Positions 1 through 7,630 of a stretch of 33,743 nucleotides of DNA are shown in pieces. The stretch is from NCBI GenBank assembly GCA_030535295.1, contig JAUMXK010000012.1, positions 1 to 33,743 on the forward strand, given 5' to 3'. Within the stretch, counting starts at the first letter, position 1. The number at the start of each line of letters is the position of its first letter. Source of the stretch: Eubacteriales bacterium (lineage in GTDB: Bacteria; Bacillota; Clostridia; Lachnospirales; Vallitaleaceae). The position numbers and the translations under genes are program-made. The notes below the pieces were generated by a model that ran no database searches, was not told where the DNA came from, and saw only the letters and a program-made list of their open reading frames with translations.

Positions 1-90
1 ACAAAAACCTTTTTGCTCTTTGCAAATCATTTTAATGATTTGCCTGATATAAACAAAAACCTTTTTGCTCTTTGCAAATCATTTTAATTA
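1..90. repeat. 52-bp-period repeat with GATTTGC/GCAAATC arms
   Basis: A segment beginning ACAAAAACCTTTTTGCTC occurs at 1-36 and again at 53-88, a period of 52 bp. Inverted arms AATGATTTGC (34-43) and GCAAATCATT (74-83) can form a hairpin. The array touches the rsmI stop codon at 88-90, so it probably also serves as the 3' end or terminator of the rsmI transcript. A diverged single copy lies at 6175-6229. The array may extend beyond the window start. Confidence 0.75.
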
Positions 91-933
91 CTTTTTGTGA
101 AAATACTGATATATCTCCCTTTTTCCCATGGCCCTGTCTTTGGCCATTTGCTTTAAAATTTGTTTCTCCTCCCAACCCTGATTGGCATAAAAACTGTGAT
201 GTTCCTCCATGGTCATCTCTTCCCATTGTCTCTTTTCTTCCTGTTGCAGCTCCACACGGCTTTTTCCTTCTAAAATCAAGACATATTCGCCCTTCGGTTC
301 ATTTTCCGAATAGTAGGCAACCGCTTCTGCCAAGGTGAAAAAAAGTACCTCTTCATATCGTTTGGTCAATTCCCTGGCCAAACTGACTTTCCTCGAATCT
401 CCGAAAACTTCCTGCAAGACGGCCAATGTTTTTCGCAGACGATGGGGTGCTTCGTAAAGTACAACGGTATAGGGTAAATCCCAAATCTCTCGCAACTTAT
501 TGTCTCTTTCTTTTTTCTCCCCGGGTAAAAATCCCAAAAATAAAAATTCCTGCAAAGCCTGTCCCGATAAGACCAATCCGCTAATCAAGGCAGTCGGTCC
601 GGGAACGGTAGTAATCGAAATCCCTCTTTCCATACAGGCTACTGCCAGCTCTTGGCCCGGATCGGATATCCCTGGCATACCGGCATCCGTTACCAGAGCA
701 ATGGATTTGCCTTCTTGCAAAAGAGACAACAAATATTCCTGTTTTTCCCGTTTATTGTGCTCATGATAACTGGTTAATTTGTTTTTTATCTCATAATATT
801 GCAATAACTTCTGCGTTTGTCTGGTGTCTTCCGCTGCAATCAAATCCACTTCTTTCAGAATACGAAGACAGCGCAGACTGACATCTTCCAGATTTCCGAT
901 GGGTGTTCCCGTCAAATATAGCGTTCCACTCAT
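88..933 (-). CDS. rsmI: 16S rRNA 2'-O-ribose C1402 methyltransferase RsmI
   Basis: A 281-residue SAM-dependent tetrapyrrole-methylase-fold enzyme that in this family methylates the ribose of C1402 in the 16S rRNA decoding centre. Family signatures are visible in order: GTPIGN near the N-terminus, AEDTRQT, SYHEHN, DAGMPGISDPG (SAM site) and VPGPTA, followed by the usual helical C-terminus. The frame is open for another 40 codons upstream, but the ATG at 933 is preceded by AAAGGAG at good distance and gives the family's normal N-terminus (MSGTLYLTGTPIGN). It is the last gene of the holB-ricT-trmN6-rsmI run, 76 nt after trmN6, matching the B. subtilis yaaT-yabB-rsmI order; yabA is not present between them. 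Confidence 0.96.
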   Translation of the reverse strand: MSGTLYLTGTPIGNLEDVSLRCLRILKEVDLIAAEDTRQTQKLLQYYEIKNKLTSYHEHNKREKQEYLLSLLQEGKSIALVTDAGMPGISDPGQELAVACMERGISITTVPGPTALISGLVLSGQALQEFLFLGFLPGEKKERDNKLREIWDLPYTVVLYEAPHRLRKTLAVLQEVFGDSRKVSLARELTKRYEEVLFFTLAEAVAYYSENEPKGEYVLILEGKSRVELQQEEKRQWEEMTMEEHHSFYANQGWEEKQILKQMAKDRAMGKREIYQYFHKK

Positions 934-1009
934 ATCTACTCCTTTAAGCTTTTCTTTCTCTTTTACAGAGTTTTGAAAATCTGTGTGCAAAAAGCAATCG
1001 CCATTATTT

Positions 1010-1741
1010 CTAATAGCGATAGATTTCAAAAACTTCCGGTGTATATCTGCCATCCTCCTTGTATATCACCAAGGTCGGCTCGATTCTCAAATATGCCTTG
1101 GCTCCACGAATCGCTTCAATCAAAAACAAATTCGGCTCTTCATTCGCTTTGGCCTGTACCAGTCGGAGCCTTTTCGGCTCCAAGTGATATTTGCGCAGCA
1201 ATTCCATAACCTCCGGCAGACGATTGGGCCTATGAACCATGCAAAAACTCCCCTGTGGCTTTAGAACTTGCGCCGTTTTGGCAATAATCGTTTCCAAATC
1301 ACAAGTTATTTCATGGCGGGCAATCGCCTTGTCTTCCTGAGTCGGTATCAATCCGCTATTCATATAAGGTGGATTCATTGTTACCCTGTCAAAATAAGAA
1401 GGCGGAAAAATCTTCTCTAATTCCCGTAAATCACCCTGTATTATTTCGATTCGTTGCTCCAATTGATTGTATCGCACCGAACGATTGGCCATTTCCGCAT
1501 ATTTTTCCTGAATTTCCAATGCCTGATACGTCGTCTCGGGATAATATGCCGCCATTAAAATGGGGATAATTCCCGTACCCGTTCCCAGGTCCAAGATTTT
1601 TTCCTCCATTTTCGCTTGGGCAAAATGAACCAGCAATACGGCATCCAGTCCAAAGCAAAAACCCTTGGGATCTTGTATCAGGAAATATCCCTTAATATTT
1701 AAATCATCTAATCTTTCTTCCGGCTTTACTAAATTCATCAT
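1010..1741 (-). CDS. trmN6: tRNA1(Val) adenine-37 N6-methyltransferase family (YfiC/YabB)
   Basis: A 243-residue class I SAM methyltransferase. The SAM loop DLGTGTGIIP is near residues 50-60 and the N6-adenine catalytic motif NPPY near residue 125, as in the TrmN6/YfiC family that modifies A37 of tRNA-Val; YabB is the B. subtilis counterpart. The N-terminal segment ending in FCFGLDAVLL is also typical. The start codon overlaps the ricT stop as ATGA (1738-1741), implying translational coupling; a second in-frame ATG follows immediately. The substrate is inferred from family and neighbours only, and a related tRNA or rRNA adenine target cannot be excluded. Confidence 0.88.
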   Translation of the reverse strand: MMNLVKPEERLDDLNIKGYFLIQDPKGFCFGLDAVLLVHFAQAKMEEKILDLGTGTGIIPILMAAYYPETTYQALEIQEKYAEMANRSVRYNQLEQRIEIIQGDLRELEKIFPPSYFDRVTMNPPYMNSGLIPTQEDKAIARHEITCDLETIIAKTAQVLKPQGSFCMVHRPNRLPEVMELLRKYHLEPKRLRLVQAKANEEPNLFLIEAIRGAKAYLRIEPTLVIYKEDGRYTPEVFEIYRY

Positions 1742-2667
1742 TTTTTCGCCTGTGGTTTACGCTTTTCTTTTTTTTCCACATTGTCTACCAGTTTTTCCAA
1801 TTGTTTTTCTTCTTCTTTGCTTATTTTTTCGGCTTTACTGTCTTTCTTTGCCGGAGCAATTCTCTCCAACTCACTGACAGCATATTCTACAATTTCTACA
1901 TCTTCTCCGTCACGGATAATCACCTTTACTCTTTGGCGCAAAATATTGACATATTGCACTTCTCCGGTCACTCCTGTAGGAGTTTTGACGGTTTCCCCCA
2001 CCTTTGGAGAAATCTTATTCAATTCTTCATAGGTGGACTGCTCGTATTGCAGACAGCATAATAATCTTCCGCAAATGCCGGAAATCTTACTTGGACTGAG
2101 TGACAGATTTTGGTCTTTTGCCATTTTAATCGAAACCGGATGGAAATTGCTGAGAAAATTGCCGCAACAAAGCGGTCTGCCGCAACCGCCAATACTCGGA
2201 ATCATTTTGGTTTCATCTCTGACACCGATTTGCCTAAGCTCAATTCGGGTTCGGAAAATCATCGCCAAATCCTTGACCAATTCCCTGAAGTCCACTCTAT
2301 CATCCGAGGTAAAGTAAAACAGTAATTTATTGCAATCAAAAGTATATTCCGAATCGACCAGTTTCATTTGCAAATCTCTTTGCACAATTTTTTCCTTACA
2401 TATCCGAAAGGCTTCCTTACTCTTTTCCAGATTTTCCTGATAAATTCTGTCATCTTCTTCGGTAGCACAACGAATAACCGGTTTTAGCGGTTGTACCGCC
2501 TCCTCTTCCGATATTTCCTTGTCCGCATAAACTACATGACCGTATTCAATTCCTCTGGATGTTTCTACAATTACATTCTTACAATTTGTATAGTCTAAGC
2601 CGTTGCTTTCAAAATAATAAATCTTGCCCGCTTTGCGAAAGCGAACTCCCACTACCTTTATCATCAT
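1738..2667 (-). CDS. ricT: RicT/YaaT, PSP1-domain Fe-S regulatory protein
   Basis: A 309-residue PSP1-domain protein. The cysteine motifs CGRPLCC and CGRLLCC in the middle are diagnostic of YaaT/RicT, which in B. subtilis forms a complex with RicA and RicF that binds 4Fe-4S clusters and promotes RNase Y-dependent mRNA maturation. The last 40 or so residues are lysine- and glutamate-rich and probably disordered. Two adjacent ATGs could start the gene. The upstream AAGGAG is 2 nt from the first (2667) and 5 nt from the second (2664), so 2664 may be the true start. It lies 12 nt after holB and overlaps trmN6 by 4 nt. Confidence 0.95.
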   Translation of the reverse strand: MMIKVVGVRFRKAGKIYYFESNGLDYTNCKNVIVETSRGIEYGHVVYADKEISEEEAVQPLKPVIRCATEEDDRIYQENLEKSKEAFRICKEKIVQRDLQMKLVDSEYTFDCNKLLFYFTSDDRVDFRELVKDLAMIFRTRIELRQIGVRDETKMIPSIGGCGRPLCCGNFLSNFHPVSIKMAKDQNLSLSPSKISGICGRLLCCLQYEQSTYEELNKISPKVGETVKTPTGVTGEVQYVNILRQRVKVIIRDGEDVEIVEYAVSELERIAPAKKDSKAEKISKEEEKQLEKLVDNVEKKEKRKPQAKK

Positions 2668-2679
2668 TTCTCCTTGTCT

Positions 2680-3624
2680 TTAAAACAGGAATAAATTCCA
2701 TATAATTAAATTTTTATTTACATTTGACACCAATTGTTTCTTGGCTGTCAAGATATTTTGCGAAAGTTTAAAATATCTCTGCTCATTTCCTTCCGTAAAA
2801 ACCGGCTGATTTTGAAACTCCATACCGCAAAATTGACTTTTACGCAGTCTTTCTCTCAATAAAATTTGAAGAATATTCAGTGCTTGCTGCAAATTATCTT
2901 CATACTTTTCTAAAAGTCCGACTTGATTCATTATATCATAATCTTGCCTTTTTACAAACTGTTCTAGTAAATTTTCTAAATCCTTTTTCATTTCCTGAAA
3001 AGATTCCGATTCGGTTAATTGCAAAAGTTTCCCTATATTCCCTTCCGCATAGGGAATCAAATCTCTTTTTTCCGCTTGACCCCTTCTCTCCAAAAACTCT
3101 TCCATTTCTTTCGGGGAAAGCCTTCCCATACGCAGCAACACGCAACGTGATAAAATAGTTTCCAGCAGTCTTTCCTTATTGGTTGTCATCAAAAAAAACA
3201 GGGCATAGGACGGTGGATTTTCTATGGTTTTCAGCAGTACATTCTGAGCTGCTACCGACATTGTTTCGGCTTGAGCAATCAAATAAATCTTATACTCGCT
3301 TTGATAAGGGCGGATATTGACATCATCCAATACCATCTCCCTGATGTCATCAACTCCATAACCTGTTTTCTTGCTGGGAGTCACCTCAATCACATCGGGA
3401 TGATTGCCGCTTTGAAATTGCACACAAGCCCGGCACTTCCCGCAAATATCATCTCCTTGTTTCTCCGGACAAAGCAAATAATTGGCAATGGCCTCTACTA
3501 AGGTTTTTTTGCCCATTCCTTCTTCGCCTTCCATAACATAGGCATGCGACAGGCGATTTGCTTTTAGTGCCTTTAGAAAATATTCCAGAATTGCTTTTTG
3601 TCCGATTACCTTTGACAGTTTCAT
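2680..3624 (-). CDS. holB: DNA polymerase III delta' subunit HolB
   Basis: A 314-residue clamp-loader subunit (AAA+ family). The N-terminus has a P-loop-like GEEGMGKKTL (about residues 33-42), then a zinc-binding cluster with four cysteines (CPEK, CGKC, C) near residues 52-68, the segment TIENPPSYALFFL, and the SRC motif (LSRC) near 160. These are the marks of delta'/gamma-type subunits. It loads the sliding clamp together with DnaX and HolA, neither of which is in the window. GGGAG precedes the ATG. A terminator separates it from yaaR upstream, so it may have its own promoter in the 3625-3710 gap. Confidence 0.94.
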   Translation of the reverse strand: MKLSKVIGQKAILEYFLKALKANRLSHAYVMEGEEGMGKKTLVEAIANYLLCPEKQGDDICGKCRACVQFQSGNHPDVIEVTPSKKTGYGVDDIREMVLDDVNIRPYQSEYKIYLIAQAETMSVAAQNVLLKTIENPPSYALFFLMTTNKERLLETILSRCVLLRMGRLSPKEMEEFLERRGQAEKRDLIPYAEGNIGKLLQLTESESFQEMKKDLENLLEQFVKRQDYDIMNQVGLLEKYEDNLQQALNILQILLRERLRKSQFCGMEFQNQPVFTEGNEQRYFKLSQNILTAKKQLVSNVNKNLIIWNLFLF

Positions 3625-3681
3625 TATCTACTCCCTTTCCCATGCTGTTTTTATGTTCTGTGCTGTTTCCTATATATCCAT

Positions 3682-3699
3682 GTATCTCCTAAAGGATAC
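3682..3699 (-). other. Small hairpin in the holB leader
   Basis: A perfect stem GTATCTCC/its complement with a short loop (plus-strand GTATCTCCTAAAGGATAC) lies about 60 nt upstream of the holB start. There is no U tract, so it is not an obvious terminator. A role in holB mRNA stability or translation is only a possibility. Confidence 0.4.
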
Positions 3700-3711
3700 T
3701 CTTCTGTATCG

Positions 3712-3745
3712 AAAAAAAGCGGTTCCTTTATCGGGAATCGCTTTT
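3712..3745 (-). terminator. Intrinsic terminator after yaaR
   Basis: On the minus strand the stem AAAAGCGATTCC pairs with GGAACCGCTTTT, closed by a 7-nt loop and followed by a run of T. It lies about 40 nt downstream of the yaaR stop and ends the EAL-tmk-yaaR transcription unit before holB. Confidence 0.85.
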
Positions 3746-3785
3746 CCTGCTCCATCAGTAAATCTTCCTCATGCATGGATTGGCT

Positions 3786-4223
3786 CTAAACAACCATATC
3801 CAGCAGCAAACCTCGTATTTCATCCACTCTGGATAAAATCTCTATGCTGTTTTTTTCTTCTTTCATCAACTCTTGTGCCAAATCATCCAACTCTTTATCC
3901 ACCAGTTTTACCAAGCCATAAACTCTATGCCTGCCTCTGCGATCCAAAAAGTTTTCTCTGGAAAATTGATGTGAATTGTTCACCACTTCATTCACAAAAT
4001 CCTTTATCATTTCACGATATCGCTTCATATCTTTGATATCCATGTGACGACAGATTTTCTCTCCCTGCTCAATGATGTCCGTCATCATTTTTTGCAAGCG
4101 ACCGTACAATTCACTATTCTCCAATTTGGAAGACAGTACAAACTTAAACTCGTTGTTGACCGAATTTTCCTTTATCAATACATTGCCTACTGACTTAATC
4201 GGCTCCGTGCGCTCTACTTTCAT
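3786..4223 (-). CDS. yaaR: YaaR family protein (DUF327)
   Basis: A 145-residue, mostly helical soluble protein of the YaaR/DUF327 family. The conserved run around RYREMIKDFVNEVV, followed by a basic DRRGRHR segment and an acidic helical C-terminus, fits the family. Its molecular function is not established. It sits between tmk and holB exactly as in B. subtilis, where yaaR also follows tmk. AGGAG lies 8 nt before the ATG, and the gap to tmk is 16 nt, so the two are probably cotranscribed; yaaQ is missing between them. Confidence 0.88.
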   Translation of the reverse strand: MKVERTEPIKSVGNVLIKENSVNNEFKFVLSSKLENSELYGRLQKMMTDIIEQGEKICRHMDIKDMKRYREMIKDFVNEVVNNSHQFSRENFLDRRGRHRVYGLVKLVDKELDDLAQELMKEEKNSIEILSRVDEIRGLLLDMVV

Positions 4224-4239
4224 ATCCTTCTCCTATTTT

Positions 4240-4857
4240 TCAAGTCAGTTTCAGCTCTTTTTTTACTCTTTCCCATATTTGATCGTGAACTTCTTCCGGA
4301 CTACCGTCTGCCTGAATAATTAGCTTTGGAAACTTATACTCTTCGGCAACTTTGCGGAAACCGTTATTTACTCTTTGATGAAAAGAGTCCGACTCTGACT
4401 CTAAGCGGTCCAACTCTTTTTGTCGAATCTTTCTTTGTAAGGCAGTGTTTTCTCCTACAAATAAAAATATTGTCAAGTCCGGCATTCTGCCTTTGATTGC
4501 AAAATCATTGATTTGCTTGACTGCATCCATTCCCAGATTGCGAGCAATTCCCTGATATACATAAGAAGAAACAACATATCTATCCGATATTACAATCTCT
4601 CCTCGTGCAAGAGAAGGATTTATCACTTCACTGACATGTTGTGCCCGACTGGCCGCATACAACAAGGCTTCCGTTTCCGCTGCCATTTCCTTATTTTCCG
4701 GAGATAATACAATTTCACGAAGCATTTCCCCGATTGGCGTGCCTCCCGGCTCTCTGGTGATTCGGATTTTCTTCTCCGCCGCAAGCAGCTTTTCTTTGAG
4801 CAATGCTATTTGGGTTGACTTTCCTGAGCCGTCCATTCCCTCTATTACAATAAACAT
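4240..4857 (-). CDS. tmk: Thymidylate kinase
   Basis: A 205-residue P-loop kinase that phosphorylates dTMP to dTDP in DNA precursor synthesis. Visible motifs are the P-loop EGMDGSGKST (residues 6-15), the dTMP-binding TREPGGTPIG (about 34-43), DRYVVSSYVYQG (about 92-103) and a basic lid region rich in R and K near 140. Length is normal for the family. GAGG lies 6-7 nt upstream of the ATG, and the gene starts 12 nt after the EAL-HDOD gene, so it is likely transcribed with it. Confidence 0.97.
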   Translation of the reverse strand: MFIVIEGMDGSGKSTQIALLKEKLLAAEKKIRITREPGGTPIGEMLREIVLSPENKEMAAETEALLYAASRAQHVSEVINPSLARGEIVISDRYVVSSYVYQGIARNLGMDAVKQINDFAIKGRMPDLTIFLFVGENTALQRKIRQKELDRLESESDSFHQRVNNGFRKVAEEYKFPKLIIQADGSPEEVHDQIWERVKKELKLT

Positions 4858-4869
4858 TTTTCTACCTCA

Positions 4870-6111
4870 TTAATTCAGAATAATCATTTTTTCCGACCAT
4901 TCGACTGCCTTAAAATATATCTCTGACAGATTGTACTCCTCATGTTTTTTGACTTCTTCATTTTCAAAATCGCCTCTTTCATAAGCCAAAAGCGCCTTAA
5001 AATCATCCAAATACGGGCTGCCTTTCTTCATCAGTAAAGTGTTGATAATATTGTCGCTAACCGGCAGTTCCTTGACAATCTCGTCCATCGTTCTGCCCAG
5101 AATGACATCCATGATTGACAGTACACCCACCAACATCATTTCATTTTTATCTTTGACAGGGTAATTGGCCTTATTCACACTTTTTTCTCTCAGCTCTTCA
5201 TTTTTTTCGCCCAAAAGCTCAAAAAACTTTGCTCTTTGCATACTGATTTTAATCAACTCTTTCGGCTGATCCTGAGCCAATTTTTGTACCATAATCAAAG
5301 TAAACCATTTCCTTAAAGTATCGACACCCAGTAGCGCCAAAGCCTGTAGCACCGAGGAGATGCGATAGGATTTGGTAAAGTTGGCATTGACCAAACGTAA
5401 TAATTTATAGGCTGTAATAGGCTCTCTTTCAATAATCAAAGCAATCTTTTTAAAGTCCGGAACCTTAGAAGACATTTCCTTTAAGATGGCAATATCCTGT
5501 GGACTGATATAGCGAATGGTTTTGGATTTCATTAGACTCGGCTTGCTGAAGAAATAACCTTGGAAATAATCAAAGCCCAATTCCTTGGCCCATTCAAACA
5601 CTTCCTGACTTTCAATTTTCTCCGCCAGCAAAATTTTACCCATTTGCCGCATTTGACGATAGGTTTCTTCAATTTCCTGCTTGGTATTTTGCATAAAATC
5701 TACCTTTATAATATCCACCAAGCGAATCATCTCCGTATATTTATAGCGAACGGTATAATCATCCAGTGCCAAAGTGTAATGCTTTTTTTTCAGCTCTCTC
5801 AAAGCTTCAAAGAGGGCCTCATCCGGTTGAATGGTTTCCAATAATTCAACTACCACTTTTCTGGCATCCAGTAAGGCCGGCATTTCCTTCATAATCAGTT
5901 TTTGATCAAAATTGATAAATGCCCGATTTTTCCCAATCAGTCGATCCATACCAAAAGAAAAATAGCTGTTCACCAAAAGTTCCGATGTCGCTTGTTCATC
6001 GGAAATGGATGGATCAAATGCATTTGTTTCTGAATTGCGATACAGCAATTCATACCCATAAATATTATTTTCACGATCGAATATTGGTTGCCTTGCAACA
6101 AAAATTTCCAT
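4870..6111 (-). CDS. EAL-HDOD domain signalling protein (YuxH-like)
   Basis: A 413-residue protein with an N-terminal EAL-like domain (about 1-200) and a C-terminal HDOD domain (about 205-400), the architecture of B. subtilis YuxH. The catalytic EAL triplet is replaced by ELLYR, and the conserved DDFG-type motif reads LDDYTVRYKY. The phosphodiesterase site therefore looks degenerate, and it may bind rather than cleave cyclic di-GMP. GAGG lies upstream of the ATG. It heads the tmk-yaaR unit, which is unusual for a regulatory gene. The biological output is unknown. Confidence 0.88.
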   Translation of the reverse strand: MEIFVARQPIFDRENNIYGYELLYRNSETNAFDPSISDEQATSELLVNSYFSFGMDRLIGKNRAFINFDQKLIMKEMPALLDARKVVVELLETIQPDEALFEALRELKKKHYTLALDDYTVRYKYTEMIRLVDIIKVDFMQNTKQEIEETYRQMRQMGKILLAEKIESQEVFEWAKELGFDYFQGYFFSKPSLMKSKTIRYISPQDIAILKEMSSKVPDFKKIALIIEREPITAYKLLRLVNANFTKSYRISSVLQALALLGVDTLRKWFTLIMVQKLAQDQPKELIKISMQRAKFFELLGEKNEELREKSVNKANYPVKDKNEMMLVGVLSIMDVILGRTMDEIVKELPVSDNIINTLLMKKGSPYLDDFKALLAYERGDFENEEVKKHEEYNLSEIYFKAVEWSEKMIILN

Positions 6112-6174
6112 AATTTCCTCGTTTTCTTTTCTGCCGTTAATTTCAGCACCTTTATTCTAAAATAAGTATATCTA

Positions 6175-6229
6175 AATGATTTGCCTGACATATACAAAAG
6201 GCTTTTTCCTCTTTGCAAATCATCTTAAT
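6175..6229. repeat. Dispersed copy of the GATTTGC/GCAAATC hairpin repeat
   Basis: The segment has arms AATGATTTGC (6175-6184) and GCAAATCAT (6215-6223) with CCTGA and a CTTTTT-CTCTT core between them, closely resembling the window-start array. Here it would lie within the 5' untranslated region of the EAL-HDOD gene rather than at a 3' end. Confidence 0.65.
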
Positions 6230-6289
6230 GACATTCCTCATATAATCCTAAGCTTATTAGCCTTACGCAAGTCATCTTACTTATTTTAT

Positions 6290-6317
6290 ATTATAATTGA
6301 CAATACAAAAAAAGCAA
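6290..6317 (-). promoter_or_regulatory. Candidate promoter for EAL-HDOD/tmk unit
   Basis: On the minus strand TTGCTT and TATAAT are separated by 16 nt. A transcript from here would have a leader of about 170 nt containing the 6175-6229 hairpin repeat. The -10 is a perfect match and the -35 is weak. Confidence 0.5.
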
Positions 6318-6410
6318 TACTTTTTTGCAATCGACATTTTCATTGTCTTTTTATTTTCTTATTTTTCGGCTTCGCATATTTCTGCTTTCCATTGTTTTTA
6401 TCGACAACAC

Positions 6411-6439
6411 TTGACAGAATTTATATTCTTTAGTAGTAT
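6411..6439 (+). promoter_or_regulatory. Candidate promoter for the Ca/Na antiporter
   Basis: A perfect -35 TTGACA (6411-6416) is followed 17 nt later by TAGTAT (6434-6439), about 60 nt upstream of the antiporter ATG. The rest of the 391-nt divergent gap (6112-6502) holds the repeat and promoter on the other strand and no gene. Confidence 0.6.
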
Positions 6440-6502
6440 TAAAAATATTTAAATTTATAACAATTTTTTGTAAGTCTGCTCAATATTGAGAAAGGAAATA
6501 CT

Positions 6503-7516
6503 ATGGATGCAATATTACACAATTTCTTTCAGAGTCAATCTCTGATTGTCCTCTTAATTATCATTTTAGTTTCGTTTTATACGCTCAGCAAAGGGGCTGA
6601 TATTCTGGTTGACCAGGCCGTCAGCTTGTCCATTCGCTGGGGAATCCCGAAAATGGTAATCGGCGCCACTGTCGTCAGCTTGGGAACCACTTTACCGGAA
6701 GCCACCGTATCTGTTTTGGCTGCGGTAAACGGCAATCCGGATATGGCTCTTGGCAATGCCATCGGCTCAATTATTTGTGATACCGGCTTGATTATCGGTA
6801 TTGCGGCTTTAATCGGCACGCTGCCGGTAGATAGAAAAACTATCAATCGCCAAGGTTGGGTACAAATTGCTGCCGGAATCTTACTGGCTCTCATCGCCCT
6901 TCCATTTTTCAAACCCGGTGTCGGCGGTCACATTCCTCAATGGGTAGGATTTATTTTCTTGATTTTGCTGGGCGTTTACCTGTTTTTTACCATGAAATGG
7001 TCTATGACCTCCGGTATGGACGAGGGGGCTCTGCTCAGTGAAGAGAAATCTCCCCTTTATTTGCAGCTTGTTAAATTGGTTTTCGGTATTGCACTCGTCA
7101 TTCTTTCTTCCAAAGTTTTAATCGGAAGTGTGGAAGTAACTGCGGTTCGAATCGGTATACCGCAAGCCATCATTGCAGCGACTTTGGTTGCTTTCGGAAC
7201 CAGCTTACCGGAACTGATGACGGCCATCGCCTCTGTACGCAAGGGACACGGAGAACTGGCAGTCGGTAATATTATCGGTGCGGATATTTTAAATGTATTA
7301 TTTGTAGTCGGTGCCTCCGCTTCAGCAACTTCTGCCGGTCTGTCTGTTCCGATTCATTTCTACTACATTCAAATTCCAACTATGATTATCATTTTGGTAC
7401 TGTTTCGTTACTTCTGTAAAAACGCCAAAAATGATATTATCAACAAATTGGAAGGCGGCTTGTTACTCGGATTTTACACGATTTATCTGATACTCAATTT
7501 TACGGTTAAGTTTTAA
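6503..7516 (+). CDS. Calcium/sodium antiporter, CaCA family (YrbG-like)
   Basis: A 337-residue integral membrane protein with about ten hydrophobic segments arranged as two homologous halves. Each half has the alpha-repeat of the CaCA superfamily: GTTLPEATVS with GNAIGS in the first (about residues 65-95), and GTSLPELMTA with GNIIGADI in the second (about 232-260). The glutamates in these repeats coordinate cations. It is expected to exchange Ca2+ for Na+ or H+ across the cytoplasmic membrane. AAAGGA lies 6 nt before the ATG. It is a single-gene unit facing polC. Confidence 0.93.
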   Translation: MDAILHNFFQSQSLIVLLIIILVSFYTLSKGADILVDQAVSLSIRWGIPKMVIGATVVSLGTTLPEATVSVLAAVNGNPDMALGNAIGSIICDTGLIIGIAALIGTLPVDRKTINRQGWVQIAAGILLALIALPFFKPGVGGHIPQWVGFIFLILLGVYLFFTMKWSMTSGMDEGALLSEEKSPLYLQLVKLVFGIALVILSSKVLIGSVEVTAVRIGIPQAIIAATLVAFGTSLPELMTAIASVRKGHGELAVGNIIGADILNVLFVVGASASATSAGLSVPIHFYYIQIPTMIIILVLFRYFCKNAKNDIINKLEGGLLLGFYTIYLILNFTVKF

Positions 7517-7525
7517 TGTTAATTG

Positions 7526-7563
7526 AAAAAGAGTCCAAAGTTTTTATGCTTAGGACTCTTTTT
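7526..7563. terminator. Bidirectional terminator between antiporter and polC
   Basis: The 11-bp arms AAAAAGAGTCC and GGACTCTTTTT surround a 16-nt loop. T runs on both strands allow it to end both the antiporter transcript and, about 70 nt beyond its stop, the polC transcript. Confidence 0.9.
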
Positions 7564-7630
7564 TCTTTGCATTGTTTAGAACTGTGAAGCCAGCATTTCC
7601 TCTCCCACAAACGAGCCGATACACTGCCCC

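Noticed and set aside
6112..6400. Cyclic di-GMP riboswitch upstream of the EAL-HDOD gene
   Set aside because: The conserved GEMM core sequences were not found on the leader strand; only the dispersed hairpin repeat is there.
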